Below are positions 46,678 to 59,102 of a DNA stretch of 64,000 bases, one piece after another (position 1 is the first letter of the stretch; each line of letters opens with the position of its first letter). The position numbers and the translations under genes are program-made. The notes beneath the pieces are model-generated. The model did no database searches. It worked only from the letters and a program-made list of their open reading frames with translations, and was not told the DNA's origin. The stretch spans positions 47,396 through 111,395 of the forward strand of contig NZ_RYZZ01000016.1 in the NCBI RefSeq assembly GCF_003989135.1. Reading direction: 5' to 3'. The stretch comes from Peribacillus cavernae. GTDB taxonomy: Bacteria > Bacillota > Bacilli > Bacillales > DSM-1321.

Positions 46678-47118
46678 CTACCTTCTCTTATTCATTCTCG
46701 ATTTTGGCGGGCCAAGCACTTCCGACATGATGATTCCATCAATCAGTTTTTGGCGGTCAAAATGAAGATTTGGTTTATAATCGGATATTTCGGTTTCCTC
46801 AATAGACTTATGATAGATAACAGGACTTTTTGCAGGATCAGGAAGCTTTTGTTCCAAAACATCCCGTGCCTGTTCCAGCTTGACTTCTATATCACTGATT
46901 TTCGTCCTTTCTGGCCATTCAGTCTGTTCGTTATGCCGTTTTGCAGGAGCCGATTGCTTTTCCAAGGTTTCTCTTATGACGTCGGGAATTGTCATTCTTC
47001 GGTCCCGCCCTGAGGTTTCATCCGTTTTTTTTCTTTTGCCCAGAAAGGTGGAAATAACGCCAATCAAGATAATGATCAAGAGAGAGTTTCCAAATAAAAA
47101 CTCCAGTAAAGATTCCAC
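46678..47118 (-). CDS. yqfB: YqfB-position membrane protein, function unknown
   Basis: A 146-residue protein with one N-terminal membrane helix (about residues 8-26), a basic stop (GKRKK), and a long charged region with a likely coiled coil (DIEVKLEQARDVLEQK). The C-terminus (LIDGIIMSEVLGPPKSR) is distinct. It lies directly after floA, where B. subtilis has yqfB, and the symbol is given by position. No function can be assigned. Confidence 0.7.
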   Translation of the reverse strand: MESLLEFLFGNSLLIIILIGVISTFLGKRKKTDETSGRDRRMTIPDVIRETLEKQSAPAKRHNEQTEWPERTKISDIEVKLEQARDVLEQKLPDPAKSPVIYHKSIEETEISDYKPNLHFDRQKLIDGIIMSEVLGPPKSRMNKRR

Positions 47119-47148
47119 AAAAGCCCTCCCTTCGAAGATCCAGATAAT

Positions 47149-48141
47149 TTATTTTTTATCTTTCGGATCCTTAGATACCTTGCCAATCGAATCACGCATA
47201 TCCGTATCTGCTGATATGTTTTGGATATTCATATAATCCATTACACCGATATTCCCTGTTTTCAGAGCTTCGGCCATCGCTAACGGAACTTCAGCTTCAG
47301 ATTCTACAACTTTCGCTCTCATCTCCTGAACCCGCGCAACCATTTCCTGCTCCTGCGCAACTGCCATGGCACGCCGCTCTTCAGCTTTCGCCTGAGCGAT
47401 CTTTTTATCTGCTTCTGCCTGGTCGGTCTGCAAAATCGCACCAATATTTTTGCCGATATCGACATCGGCAATATCAATCGAGAGAATTTCGAAAGCCGTT
47501 CCCGCATCCAGGCCTTTTGATAATACGGTTCTTGAAATCATATCTGGATTTTCGAGCACTTTTTTATGATTGCCAGAGGAGCCAATCGTTGAAACAATCC
47601 CCTCACCAACACGGGCAATAACCGTTTCCTCACCCGCTCCGCCTACCAGACGGTCAATATTGGCCCGGACAGTAATCCGTGCCTTCGCCTTCACTTCGAT
47701 GCCATCCATGGCCACACCCGCGATAAAAGGTGTCTCGATGACTTTGGGATTGACACTCATCTGAACGGCTTGCAGTACATCACGCCCCGCGAGGTCAATC
47801 GCTGCACTTCTTTCAAATGGTAACTCAATATTTGCACGCTGGGCGGCAATCAAGGCATTCACTACCCGATCGACATTCCCTCCTGCAAGATAGTGGCTCT
47901 CAAGCTGATTGGTCGTAACATCCAGACCTGCTTTATGTGCTTTGATCAGCGGATTTACGACACGGCTCGGAATGACTCGCCTTAACCTCATCCCGACTAA
48001 TGTAAAGATGCTGACCTTTACACCCGCAGCAAGTGCTGAAATCCACAGCATCACTGGCACAAAGGTCAAAAATACAGCAAGTACGATGATTCCTGCAATG
48101 ATTGCCAAAATTAATAAGATAGTTCCTGAAGTTATTTCCAT
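47149..48141 (-). CDS. floA: Flotillin-like protein FloA
   Basis: A 330-residue membrane scaffold protein. One N-terminal hairpin/helix (about 5-30), an SPFH domain (with [19 protein letters not shown], core [10 protein letters not shown]), and a C-terminal coiled coil rich in A and E ([21 protein letters not shown], core [14 protein letters not shown]). FloA organises membrane microdomains. ATG 48141 has GGAGGAGG upstream. It is paired with nfeD, its usual partner. Confidence 0.95.
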   Translation of the reverse strand: MEITSGTILLILAIIAGIIVLAVFLTFVPVMLWISALAAGVKVSIFTLVGMRLRRVIPSRVVNPLIKAHKAGLDVTTNQLESHYLAGGNVDRVVNALIAAQRANIELPFERSAAIDLAGRDVLQAVQMSVNPKVIETPFIAGVAMDGIEVKAKARITVRANIDRLVGGAGEETVIARVGEGIVSTIGSSGNHKKVLENPDMISRTVLSKGLDAGTAFEILSIDIADVDIGKNIGAILQTDQAEADKKIAQAKAEERRAMAVAQEQEMVARVQEMRAKVVESEAEVPLAMAEALKTGNIGVMDYMNIQNISADTDMRDSIGKVSKDPKDKK

Positions 48142-48165
48142 AGTATCCTCCTCCAATATGAAGTA

Positions 48166-49002
48166 TTACGTTACTTCTCTAACAACGATACGCGAGCCTT
48201 CTGTTTTCATCACCTTTACCAATGTACCTTTGGTAATAAAGCTGCCTTCGGTGACCACATCCACCCGCTCATCCTCAATTACAGCGGTACCTGACGGCCT
48301 TAAATCGGTCATAGCCCGGCCTTGCTTCCCAATAAGCTCCAATCGATTTTGATTGGACACATAACCTTTGTCGGTATTCGCCTGATCAGTTAATATCATT
48401 CTCTTAAAAAAGTTCATTTTCCTATCAAACACCTTTACGTATAGGATAGAGACCAAAATTGATGCAGTCACGGCTACCAGTACGGATACCGCCATATGGA
48501 TTAAATTGCCCGATGCCATAAACAAACTGCCGATCACAGCAAATAATCCAAGTGCCCCGACAATGCCGCCGGGAAGAAAAAGTTCAAGCACGATCAGAAT
48601 AATTCCGGCAACAAACAGCCCGACTGTTTCGTAGCCTGCTGTACCGGCAACAAGATGGCCATAAAAGAATAAGATCATGGCGATGATGGCTGCAAGGCCC
48701 CAAAGCCCAAATCCCGGTGAGAACAGCTCAATAACAAAGCCCACACTCGCTAATGTTAGAAGCAGCGGAATGATGAACGGGTTGGTTAGAAAGTGCGCCA
48801 ATTTTTCTGAAAAACCTTCGTTTACGGATTCGTTATCAGTGTTTTCCAGTGCAAGTTCTTTGAATTGTCCCCCTTTTGCCGAAACTGTATGTTCCATTGA
48901 TTCAGCAAGCACAGCCTCGCTTTTCGTCGAAAAGTAATGCGGCATGATGATGATGGCGAGCGAGATTAATATCAAGCCTGCCGCTGTTTGCCAAATTCGC
49001 AA
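48166..49002 (-). CDS. yqeZ: NfeD-like protein without protease domain (YqeZ)
   Basis: A 278-residue membrane protein starting at TTG 49002 with GGAAGGAGGG. After one N-terminal helix and a short acidic linker come about four helices (FSPGFGLWGLAAI and LFLPGGIVGALGLF are the NfeD helical motifs) and a C-terminal OB-fold (about 215-278). B. subtilis YqeZ is longer, with a ClpP-class serine protease region at the N-terminus; that region is absent here. It lies before floA, its partner. Confidence 0.88.
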   Translation of the reverse strand: MRIWQTAAGLILISLAIIIMPHYFSTKSEAVLAESMEHTVSAKGGQFKELALENTDNESVNEGFSEKLAHFLTNPFIIPLLLTLASVGFVIELFSPGFGLWGLAAIIAMILFFYGHLVAGTAGYETVGLFVAGIILIVLELFLPGGIVGALGLFAVIGSLFMASGNLIHMAVSVLVAVTASILVSILYVKVFDRKMNFFKRMILTDQANTDKGYVSNQNRLELIGKQGRAMTDLRPSGTAVIEDERVDVVTEGSFITKGTLVKVMKTEGSRIVVREVT

Positions 49003-49111
49003 GGAGAACCCTCCTTCCCCATTTTTACCATTCTATTTCTTCTTACGTATCTTCAACCAGAAAGTTACGGTTTATGTAAAAGTTTTCTTGTAAGCTTTAC
49101 TTTTCTCACTT

Positions 49112-49145
49112 AAAAAACCGCAGGCAATATAATTGCCTGCGGTTT
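49112..49145 (-). terminator. Terminator of rpsU-yqeY
   Basis: A 14-bp perfect stem (AAACCGCAGGCAAT 49115-49128 with ATTGCCTGCGGTTT 49132-49145) followed by T on the minus strand, 12 bases after the yqeY stop. Confidence 0.9.
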
Positions 49146-49156
49146 AGGTTTCGAGT

Positions 49157-49603
49157 TTAAGATAGATATTGTTGTACTAACCTATTAACTACGGTGCCGT
49201 CAGCCTTTCCTTTAACTTTCGGCATTAGAGCACCCATAACTCTCCCCATATCAGCTTTCGAGGATGCATTAACTTCTTCGATTGTTTGTTTTACAATCTC
49301 GTTAACTTCCTCTTCTGAAAGCTGCTCCGGCATATATGCCTCAACGTAACCAAGTTCGGTACGAATTTTTTCCACGAGATCGATCCTGCCTGCATTTTCA
49401 AACTCTTGGAGGGAGTCTTTACGCTGTTTTAGTTCGCGAGAAAGTACCGTCAATTCTTCCTCTTCTGTCAGATCCTGTTTTCCGGCTTTAATACCTTCAT
49501 TTTGGAGGGCAGCCTTCACCATTCGGATAACAGAGAGTCTGTCCTTTTCCTTGTTCTTCATCGCTTGTTTCATATCATTATTTAAACGCTCGAGAAGACT
49601 CAT
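49157..49603 (-). CDS. yqeY: GatB/YqeY domain protein
   Basis: A 148-residue helical protein related to the tail domain of GatB, with [34 protein letters not shown] and [18 protein letters not shown] as family motifs (cores given). A tRNA-binding role has been suggested. It lies 14 bases after rpsU in the same transcript. Confidence 0.94.
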   Translation of the reverse strand: MSLLERLNNDMKQAMKNKEKDRLSVIRMVKAALQNEGIKAGKQDLTEEEELTVLSRELKQRKDSLQEFENAGRIDLVEKIRTELGYVEAYMPEQLSEEEVNEIVKQTIEEVNASSKADMGRVMGALMPKVKGKADGTVVNRLVQQYLS

Positions 49604-49617
49604 ACTTCCACCCTCTC

Positions 49618-49791
49618 TTAGAATTTACGTTTTCTGGCAGCTTCAGACTTTTTCTTGCGCTTTACGCTTGGTTTTTCATAAAACTCACGCTTCCTTGCTT
49701 CCTGAAGCGATCCTGCTTTCGATACAGTACGTTTGAAACGACGAAGAGCATCTTCAAGCGATTCGTTTTTACGAACGGTGGTTTTAGACAT
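49618..49791 (-). CDS. rpsU: 30S ribosomal protein S21
   Basis: A 57-residue very basic protein with [32 protein letters not shown] (core given) and AARKRKF, as in all bacterial S21. ATG 49791 has GGGAGGGA upstream. It is followed closely by yqeY. Confidence 0.98.
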   Translation of the reverse strand: MSKTTVRKNESLEDALRRFKRTVSKAGSLQEARKREFYEKPSVKRKKKSEAARKRKF

Positions 49792-49860
49792 CTCTTTCCC
49801 TCCCTCCGGAAACAACACACTAACTCATAGTTGGCAACATGTTGTCACATGTACTTAGTT

Positions 49861-49889
49861 ATTATAATATAAGCGAAATCGGAGGTCAA
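49861..49889 (-). promoter_or_regulatory. SigA promoter of rpsU-yqeY
   Basis: TTGACC (49884-49889) and TATAAT (49861-49866) with a 17-base spacer on the minus strand. The leader of about 65 bases contains the palindrome CAACATGTTG. Confidence 0.85.
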
Positions 49890-49969
49890 CTATATTATCA
49901 GTTTGACATTTCAAAAAACAGGCATGTCCCCATGTACCTATCCATAGGATTATCACAGGGGGGAAGACA

Positions 49970-50899
49970 ATGCATGAGCTTATTCTTTTTGTTCTATACC
50001 TATGTATTTTTTTAGCAGGAATGGCCGTACTGCGGATAGGTTTATTCAATCTTTCTGGTGAATCGTTGAAAGCGTTCCTCTCGAAGGTGACAAATACCCC
50101 GTGGAAGGGCTTTATCGTCGGGACATGCATAACGGGAATCCTGCAAAGCAGTGCAGCAGTGATGGTGATGACAATAGGTCTTGTTTCAGCGGGCTCCCTG
50201 ACTTTTCCGCAAACAATCGGAATCATATTGGGATCGAACATCGGCTCAACCTTGACTGCCGAATTTATGACATTCTCATTTGACAAATGGATTGTTCCCG
50301 GAGTGATTAGCGGGGCTCTTTTATGTTTTGTCCCAAAGAATGTGTGTAAAAGCATCGGCATATCGCTGATTGGACTTAGCGCGATTTTTGCGGCAATGAG
50401 CGGATTCAAGCAAATGGCAGGGCCTATTTCGTCTTATTCCACCGTTCAAACCTTGACTGACAGTATGGATCGAAATATCCTCATTGCTCTTTTAACTGGC
50501 CTGGTCATCACCGCTGTCATCCACTCCAGCTCCGCTACAATCGGGATCTCGATGAGTTTCTTAGCCAGTGATGAATTGACTGTTTATGCTGCGATTGCGA
50601 TCATGCTGGGCTCCAATATCGGTACATGCATCACGGGATATATGGCCAGCTTCGGTTCGGGCAATGAAGCCAGATTCACCGCCTATGCCCATATTTGGCT
50701 GAATGTTCTTGGCGTGCTTGCTTTTATTCCATTCATCCATCTGTTGGAAGATGCAGCAGCCCATTTCACTCCAGATAAAGCGACACAGTTGGCCCACGCA
50801 AGTGTTTTGTTTAATGTGATAACGTCTCTGATTGTACTGCCGTTTTCGAGGCAGTTTGCGAAATTGATTCATATCATCCATAGACCTTTGAAAACATAA
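49970..50899 (+). CDS. yqeW: Na/Pi cotransporter family protein (YqeW), lacking the PhoU tail
   Basis: A 309-residue membrane protein with two inverted Na/Pi repeats: GILQSSAAVMVMTIGLVSAG and HSSSATIGISMSFLAS are the QSS and related motifs (cores cited). GSNIGSTLTAEFM and GSNIGTCITG also mark the two halves. It probably imports phosphate with sodium. Many relatives carry a C-terminal PhoU-like domain; here the protein ends after the last helix, as in B. subtilis YqeW as I recall. A separate PhoU-like tail is encoded at 13313-14044. Confidence 0.92.
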   Translation: MHELILFVLYLCIFLAGMAVLRIGLFNLSGESLKAFLSKVTNTPWKGFIVGTCITGILQSSAAVMVMTIGLVSAGSLTFPQTIGIILGSNIGSTLTAEFMTFSFDKWIVPGVISGALLCFVPKNVCKSIGISLIGLSAIFAAMSGFKQMAGPISSYSTVQTLTDSMDRNILIALLTGLVITAVIHSSSATIGISMSFLASDELTVYAAIAIMLGSNIGTCITGYMASFGSGNEARFTAYAHIWLNVLGVLAFIPFIHLLEDAAAHFTPDKATQLAHASVLFNVITSLIVLPFSRQFAKLIHIIHRPLKT

Positions 50900-50951
50900 A
50901 AAGAAGGTCAGCTAAAAAAAATCGCTGACTCGACTGTATCGCAATGAGATT

Positions 50952-51002
50952 CCGGGTAATCATCCAGAGATCTTGCTACGCTCCAGTTGGATGATTGCCC
51001 GG
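50952..51002. other. 15-bp inverted repeat between yqeW and deoC
   Basis: CCGGGTAATCATCCA (50952-50966) and TGGATGATTGCCCGG (50988-51002) are complementary except one G-T pair, with a 21-base loop. No T-run follows on either strand. A smaller stem GTCAGC/GCTGAC is at 50907-50929. Together they probably mark the ends of the convergent transcripts. Confidence 0.5.
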
Positions 51003-51015
51003 GAAAATATCCGAA

Positions 51016-51687
51016 TCAATAATCAGAATCAGCAGCCAAGCCTTTTACGATGGAAACACCGGCACTTGCACCAATCCGTGTTGCCCCAGCTTCGATTACT
51101 TTATTGGCGTCTTCCGTATTACGCACACCGCCGGAAGCTTTAACCCCGATTTTCGGTCCGACTGTTTTCCTCATAAGCGCTACGTCTACCGGTGTTGCGC
51201 CGCCTGTTGAAAACCCTGTTGAGGTTTTCACATAATCAGAGCCCGCTTTAACCGAAAGTTCACATGCACGGACTTTTTCCTCTTCTGTTAATAAAGATGT
51301 TTCTATGATTACTTTTGTCAATGCTTTTCCTTTCGCCGCTTCAACAACAGCGTGGATATCCCTCTCGACAAGCTCATTATCTTTTCCTTTAAGAGCTCCA
51401 ATATTGATAACCATATCGACTTCCTGTGCTCCGTTCTCAATCGCATTCTTTACTTCAAACGCCTTTGTTTCCGGAGTGTTAGCCCCCAGTGGGAAACCGA
51501 TAACCGTACAAACCTTAACATCAGTGCCTTGAAGCAGTTCGCTTGCATACTTCACCCAGGTTGGGTTAACACAGACAGAGGCAAATGTATACTCCCTGGC
51601 TTCTTCACAAAGAACCTTTATTTGATCTTTTGTTGCATCTGCTTTTAAAAGTGTATGGTCGATGAAACCGGCAACATTTTGAACCAT
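51016..51687 (-). CDS. deoC: Deoxyribose-phosphate aldolase
   Basis: A 223-residue TIM-barrel aldolase that cleaves 2-deoxyribose 5-phosphate into glyceraldehyde 3-phosphate and acetaldehyde in nucleoside catabolism. The Schiff-base lysine lies in [10 protein letters not shown], and [15 protein letters not shown] residues ([11 protein letters not shown]) carry the second lysine. ATG 51687 has AAAGGAG. The frame continues 29 codons upstream without family similarity. Confidence 0.96.
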   Translation of the reverse strand: MVQNVAGFIDHTLLKADATKDQIKVLCEEAREYTFASVCVNPTWVKYASELLQGTDVKVCTVIGFPLGANTPETKAFEVKNAIENGAQEVDMVINIGALKGKDNELVERDIHAVVEAAKGKALTKVIIETSLLTEEEKVRACELSVKAGSDYVKTSTGFSTGGATPVDVALMRKTVGPKIGVKASGGVRNTEDANKVIEAGATRIGASAGVSIVKGLAADSDY

Positions 51688-51966
51688 TATAGCATCTCCT
51701 TTCAACACGGCAAATAAGTTGTCCGTACCTCTCAATAATATCATGTTTAAGCAGGTTATACGAGCCTGTATCACAATAAATTCTGCAATCAGAAGATGCG
51801 CTTTTTTAGAGGCAATATCAAATATATAAAGAAGTATTAAAAGAGGTATTATACTCTTCCAAGGATTTTAAGAACTGGATCATCACTTCTCCGGTTTAGC
51901 TTGGTTTTCTTTGAATCTCTAACACCCTTGGTGGTGAAACAGTAGGTTGTTCTTTTTTCCAGGCAG
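51688..51966. other. Intergenic region between deoC and mtaB
   Basis: 279 bases. It should hold the deoC promoter; none was identified with confidence. Short open stretches on the minus strand (for example WKKEQPTVSPPRVLEIQR) have no start codon and no recognised family. Confidence 0.35.
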
Positions 51967-53319
51967 TCAGTTCGCGGCTGCCTTCAACTCTGCAGCATCC
52001 TTGACGACCGTCACAAATTGGCCTTCATTATACGGGTATCCCGCCTTTGTAATCTTCACCTTCACGATTTCGCCGACCATTTCTTCATCGGCTGGAAATA
52101 CCACCTTTAAATAGTTATCGGTATATCCTTCGTAGAGGCCGCTTTCCGGATTTTCCTTAAAGCGTTCTTCAGGGATCACTTCCAACACTTCTCCGTCAAA
52201 TTGAGATGAATATTCTTTTGCAAGCTGATCAGAAAGGGCTATTAACTGATGCACACGCTTGTTTTTAATTTCTTCGTCAATTTGGTCTTCCATTCTCGCA
52301 GCGGGAGTGCCTGTCCGCTTAGAATATGGAAATACGTGAAGCTCGGAAAACTTGTACTCGTTAATAAAGTTATAGGTTTCCATGAACTCTTCTTCCGTTT
52401 CACCAGGGAAGCCGACAATGACATCAGATGTGATTGCAAGACCCGGCAGCGCCTTTTTAAGTTTGATTAAACGATCAGCGAAAAATTCCATCGTATATTT
52501 TCTTCTCATCCGCTTCAATACTGTATCAGATCCGGATTGGATTGGGATATGAAGGTGTCGTACAACCTTTTCGGAATTGGCCAGCACTTCAATAACCTCA
52601 TCGGAAATCTGGCTCGCTTCGATTGAGGAAATACGGATCCGTTTCAACCCTATAACCTGTTCTTCTAGATCACGCAGAAGCATGGCCAGGTTATAATCTT
52701 TCATATCTTCGCCATATCCGCCTGTGTGAATTCCGGTTAACACGATTTCTTTATAGCCCGCATCGACAAGCTGCTGCGCCTGGCGGATAACTTCTTTCGG
52801 ATCACGCGACCTCATCAATCCGCGTGCCCATGGGATGATACAGAAGGTGCAGAAGTTATTGCAGCCTTCCTGGATTTTCAAGGAAGCACGTGTACGGTCG
52901 GTAAATGCCGGAACATCCAGCTCCTCGTAGACGCGGTTCTTCATAATGTTGCCAACACCGTTGATTGGCTGGCGTTCTTTTTTATACTGTTCGATATACG
53001 GGAGCATTTTTGTACGGTCCTGGGTTCCGACCACAATATCCACTCCAGGAATCGCCATGATTTCAGCAGGTGATGTTTGGGCATAACAACCAGTTACAGC
53101 GATAACGGCATCTGGATTTTTGCGGATGGCGCGGCGGATAACCTGCCGGCTCTTTTTGTCGCCCGTGTTTGTTACCGTACATGTATTGATCACATAAACA
53201 TCAGCTGCTGATTCAAATTCGACACGTTCATAGTCTTCTGATTTGAATAGCTGCCATATCGCTTCTGTTTCATAATGGTTTACTTTGCATCCTAAAGTAT
53301 GGAAAGCTACAGTAGCCAA
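51967..53319 (-). CDS. mtaB: tRNA (N6-threonylcarbamoyladenosine(37)-C2)-methylthiotransferase
   Basis: A 450-residue radical-SAM enzyme converting t6A37 to ms2t6A37 in tRNA. The N-terminal UPF0004 domain has FHTLGCKVNHYE and NTCTVTN, the radical SAM cluster is CNNFCTFC, and a TRAM domain ends the protein (about 375-440). It starts at TTG 53319 with GAGGTGAT upstream. It follows rsmE by 5 bases at the end of the dnaK-operon extension. Confidence 0.96.
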   Translation of the reverse strand: MATVAFHTLGCKVNHYETEAIWQLFKSEDYERVEFESAADVYVINTCTVTNTGDKKSRQVIRRAIRKNPDAVIAVTGCYAQTSPAEIMAIPGVDIVVGTQDRTKMLPYIEQYKKERQPINGVGNIMKNRVYEELDVPAFTDRTRASLKIQEGCNNFCTFCIIPWARGLMRSRDPKEVIRQAQQLVDAGYKEIVLTGIHTGGYGEDMKDYNLAMLLRDLEEQVIGLKRIRISSIEASQISDEVIEVLANSEKVVRHLHIPIQSGSDTVLKRMRRKYTMEFFADRLIKLKKALPGLAITSDVIVGFPGETEEEFMETYNFINEYKFSELHVFPYSKRTGTPAARMEDQIDEEIKNKRVHQLIALSDQLAKEYSSQFDGEVLEVIPEERFKENPESGLYEGYTDNYLKVVFPADEEMVGEIVKVKITKAGYPYNEGQFVTVVKDAAELKAAAN

Positions 53320-53324
53320 TTTGA

Positions 53325-54077
53325 TCACCTCAATAATTCTAATTGGTAGGAAACAGCAGATAAAGTATAAAGCGGCGCTGTTTCCGTTCTTAATATTCTC
53401 GGCCCAAGTCCGCAAGCCATGAAGCCAGCACGGATAAGCCTGTCAATTTCATTTTGGGCCAGGCCGCCTTCTGGTCCGAACAAAAACAGGAGTGACTGGC
53501 CTGGTTTTATCCCTCTCAAGACGGAAGCAAGGACTCCTGTTTCCCCTCGTTTGGCTTCTTCTTCAAACGCAATCAGCTTGTAGTCATAGGCGTCAGAGTA
53601 TAGAAGCAATTCATCCATTGTTTTAGGTTCTAAAACAGCTGGCATTACAGTCCGATGCGATTGCTCAGCTGCTTCCTTTGCGATTTTCTGCAGGCGCTCT
53701 TGTTTTTTGGCTGCCTTTTTCTGGTCCCATTTCACAACAGAACGAGCCGCAATAAAAGGGATAAATTCAGCTGCACCTAATTCTGTCCCTTTTCGAATGA
53801 TGTACTCCAGTTTATCCCCTTTAGGCAGACCGCTCACAATTGTTACCTTCACCGGTAGCTCTTGTGTTTCATTCTTCCATTCAATAACAGTTCCTACAAC
53901 CGTATCATTCGCAATTTCGGTGATTTCACAGAGCGCAGTCTGTTGGTTATTTATTACACAGATCATTTGATCTCCCGGTTCCATCCGCATCACTCTTGTA
54001 ATATGATGGTAATCCTCACCTGAAATTCTTATCAATTTATCCTCAAAATCATCCTCCTGTAAAAAATAACGCTGCAC
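53325..54077 (-). CDS. rsmE: 16S rRNA (uracil(1498)-N3)-methyltransferase
   Basis: A 250-residue SPOUT enzyme. N-terminal RNA-binding PUA-like part (RYFLQEDDF, HHITRVMRM), then the knotted domain with LLFLFGPEGGLAQNEID and LGPRILRTETAP. It starts at GTG 54077 with AGGTG five bases upstream. It lies between prmA and mtaB. Confidence 0.95.
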   Translation of the reverse strand: MQRYFLQEDDFEDKLIRISGEDYHHITRVMRMEPGDQMICVINNQQTALCEITEIANDTVVGTVIEWKNETQELPVKVTIVSGLPKGDKLEYIIRKGTELGAAEFIPFIAARSVVKWDQKKAAKKQERLQKIAKEAAEQSHRTVMPAVLEPKTMDELLLYSDAYDYKLIAFEEEAKRGETGVLASVLRGIKPGQSLLFLFGPEGGLAQNEIDRLIRAGFMACGLGPRILRTETAPLYTLSAVSYQLELLR

Positions 54078-54153
54078 TATGGCACCTGCTTTTCTCAATT
54101 TTATAAGGAAAATGGCGCAGCATCATCCATGGATAATGAGCGCCTCATATAGA

Positions 54154-55095
54154 CTATTGATTCCTTTTCGCAATCAGGGCTACCCAATCTTCCATGAGAA
54201 TGGTTTCCTCAATCGTAAATCCGGACGCAGTGATGGCATCCTTCACTTCTTGCTTTTTTGGCTGGATGATGCCTGATGCAATGAAGGATCCGCCGGGTTT
54301 AACGACCGCCGCGACCTCATCTGTAAAGCGGACAATCACCTCGGCAAGAATATTGGCAACTACAACGTCAGCCGACCTTTCAACTCCATCCAATAAGTTG
54401 TTCTGTGATACGGAAACTACATTTTGCACTTTATTCAGCTTTACATTCAGCTTCGCGGAAGCAACTGCTACTTCGTCAAGGTCCAGGGCAGTAACGCTCT
54501 GTGCCCCGAGCATGGCAGCCGCGATGCTGAGGACTCCCGACCCGGTCCCAACGTCGACGACAGAATCGCCCGGCTTAACCGTACGTTCCAATGCCTGGAT
54601 GCACATGACAGTAGTCGGATGTGTACCGGTTCCAAACGCCATTCCAGGATCGAGTTCGATAATGAGCTCGTCGCTTGAAACCGGCTCGTAATTTTCCCAG
54701 GTGGGGACGATGGTGAACCTTTCAGATATTTTAACCGGGTTATAGTATTTTTTCCAGGCTGTGGCCCATTCTTCTTCATTTACTTCGCTAATAGAAACTG
54801 AATTCCTTCCAAGGTCAATATTAAATAAAAGCAAATTATGAATCGCTTCCTTAATCTCGTCTACCGTTTCTCCAAGAAAACTGTTTACAGGCAAATAGGC
54901 TTTTACAATAACTCCCTCATCCGGATAGTCGGCAGGATTTAGCTGATAGATTTCTCCAAAGACGTTTTCACGTTCCTTGAACAGATCATTGGGGTCTTCA
55001 ATGACAACGCCGCTTGCACCCGCCTCGTGCAGGATATTAGAAACGGGCTCAACCGCTTCATTTGTCGTATGGATCGCAATTTCAGACCACTTCAT
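54154..55095 (-). CDS. prmA: Ribosomal protein L11 methyltransferase
   Basis: A 313-residue SAM enzyme that trimethylates L11. The N-terminal substrate-binding part starts [10 protein letters not shown]. The catalytic domain has [31 protein letters not shown] and [14 protein letters not shown] 55095 has AGGAGTGG upstream. It follows dnaJ, as in B. subtilis. Confidence 0.96.
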   Translation of the reverse strand: MKWSEIAIHTTNEAVEPVSNILHEAGASGVVIEDPNDLFKERENVFGEIYQLNPADYPDEGVIVKAYLPVNSFLGETVDEIKEAIHNLLLFNIDLGRNSVSISEVNEEEWATAWKKYYNPVKISERFTIVPTWENYEPVSSDELIIELDPGMAFGTGTHPTTVMCIQALERTVKPGDSVVDVGTGSGVLSIAAAMLGAQSVTALDLDEVAVASAKLNVKLNKVQNVVSVSQNNLLDGVERSADVVVANILAEVIVRFTDEVAAVVKPGGSFIASGIIQPKKQEVKDAITASGFTIEETILMEDWVALIAKRNQ

Positions 55096-55116
55096 AATCT
55101 TCCACTCCTGTTTCAA

Positions 55117-56244
55117 TTAGTCACCTTTAAATGCTCGTTTCACTTTTCCAAAGAAACTTTCTTCATGTTCATCAGGCACTTCCTGGCCGCTGATTTCTGC
55201 GAATTCTCGAAGCAGCTGTTTTTGTTTGTCTGTTAGTTTCCTTGGTGTTACGAGCAGGGTAACGACATGCTGATCCCCCTGGCCATACCCTCTGACATTC
55301 GACACGCCTTTTCCTTTTAAACGGAATCTTGTTCCTGTTTGGGTGCCAGCAGGGATTTTCAATTTGACTTTCCCATGCAACGTCGGCACTTCGATTTCAT
55401 CACCAAGGGCCGCTTGTGCAACTGTGATTGGCATTTCACAATAAATGTCATCGCCATCACGTTCAAAGAACTCATGGGAGCGGACACTAAAGACCACATA
55501 TAAATCTCCTGACGGGCCTCCGTTGACTCCCGGTTCTCCCTGTCCAGATACACGTAGCTGCTGCCCATCATCGATTCCAGCAGGGACCTGGACTTGGATT
55601 TTCTTGCGTTTTTTGACTTTGCCTGCACCGCCGCAGGTCGAACATTTTTCAGGAATGATTTTCCCGGTTCCCTGACAATAATGACAAGTCCTTCTGTTGA
55701 CAATCCGTCCAAGCGGGGTATTCTGTTCTACACTCAGCTGTCCAGTTCCATGACAATGTGAGCATGTGTTTACTTTTGTTCCAGGCTTGGCACCAGTACC
55801 CTTACATGTATCGCAGTTCTCTTCACGCGGTATCTCGATTTCCGTCTGTTTTCCGAAGACGGCTTCCTCAAACTTCAAAGGCATTGTATATTGAAGGTCA
55901 GCTCCCTGGCGCGGGGCGTTTGGATCTCTTCTTCTTCCGCCTCCTCCGCCAAAGAATGTGCTGAAGATATCCTCAAAGCCGCCAAAACCGCCGCCGAAGT
56001 CCTGTCCACCGCCAAAGCCCTGATTCGGATCGGTATGGCCAAATTGATCATATTGAGCTTTCTTTTGATCGTCGCTCAGTACATCGTATGCTTCCGTAAT
56101 TTCTTTGAACTTATCAGCCGCGTTCGCTTCCTTGTTAATATCAGGATGATATTGTTTGGAGAGCTTGCGGTATGCTTTTTTCATTTCATCTTTTGAAGCG
56201 CCCTTCGACACGCCAAGCACTTCATAATAATCGCGTTTACTCAT
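55117..56244 (-). CDS. dnaJ: Chaperone protein DnaJ
   Basis: A 375-residue co-chaperone that stimulates DnaK ATPase. J-domain with HPD (QYHPDINK), a GF-rich region ([17 protein letters not shown]), four CxxCxGxG zinc repeats ([36 protein letters not shown]) and C-terminal substrate domains. ATG 56244 has GGGAGTGG. A repeat and a terminator-like hairpin separate it from dnaK. Confidence 0.98.
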   Translation of the reverse strand: MSKRDYYEVLGVSKGASKDEMKKAYRKLSKQYHPDINKEANAADKFKEITEAYDVLSDDQKKAQYDQFGHTDPNQGFGGGQDFGGGFGGFEDIFSTFFGGGGGRRRDPNAPRQGADLQYTMPLKFEEAVFGKQTEIEIPREENCDTCKGTGAKPGTKVNTCSHCHGTGQLSVEQNTPLGRIVNRRTCHYCQGTGKIIPEKCSTCGGAGKVKKRKKIQVQVPAGIDDGQQLRVSGQGEPGVNGGPSGDLYVVFSVRSHEFFERDGDDIYCEMPITVAQAALGDEIEVPTLHGKVKLKIPAGTQTGTRFRLKGKGVSNVRGYGQGDQHVVTLLVTPRKLTDKQKQLLREFAEISGQEVPDEHEESFFGKVKRAFKGD

Positions 56245-56312
56245 TACTAAATCCACTCCCGGTTCGTTTCACATAAAGATAATTCTATCACTTTTTTAAA
56301 ATAAAGTGCAAC

Positions 56313-56548
56313 AAGAAAAGCACAAGCGCCTAAAAGGAACGTCGACTAAAATCCGCCACGTCCTGTGGCGAACGTCGACGTCAGCGCATCCTGCGCAAGT
56401 CCGACAGGCGTAAGACAAGCAGCTGTATGGGGAGCGGTTTTCTTCCCATCAGATTATTGGCTTATGACTTCGAGGCCGACACGTCCTTATGTCTTCGTCG
56501 GCACTAGCACGTCCTGTGCGTCGGGGCTAGGCTGCTTGCACTAGACAA
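56313..56548 (+). repeat. Modular hairpin repeat, longest form with an extra hairpin module
   Basis: Contains all long-form modules (AACGTCGAC, CGCCAC-GTCCT-GTGGCG, GCGC-ATCCT-GCGC, CATAAG-like TAAGAC, ATGGGGAG hairpin, CTTATG). Between CTTATG and GGGGCTAGG it carries two extra stems, GCCGAC ... GTCGGC and GCAC-GTCCT-GTGC. It lies between dnaK and dnaJ. Confidence 0.85.
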
Positions 56549-56550
56549 CC

Positions 56551-56590
56551 AAAAAAGCCAAAGCCAAGAAATCCTGACTTTGACTTTTCC
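56551..56590 (-). terminator. Terminator after dnaK
   Basis: On the minus strand AAAAGTCAAAGTCAGG pairs with TTGGCTTTGGCTTTT through Watson-Crick and G-U pairs, followed by TT. It may reduce transcription from dnaK into dnaJ. Confidence 0.6.
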
Positions 56591-56627
56591 TGAAAAACAG
56601 GTGAATGTTTCTCTTTACAAAGCTGTC

Positions 56628-59085
<2,458 letters not shown>

Positions 59086-59102
59086 TACTATCACCTCCCT
59101 AC

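Noticed and set aside
49855..50409. Minus-strand frame opposite yqeW
   Set aside because: Overlaps a clear membrane transporter gene and the rpsU promoter; no motif.
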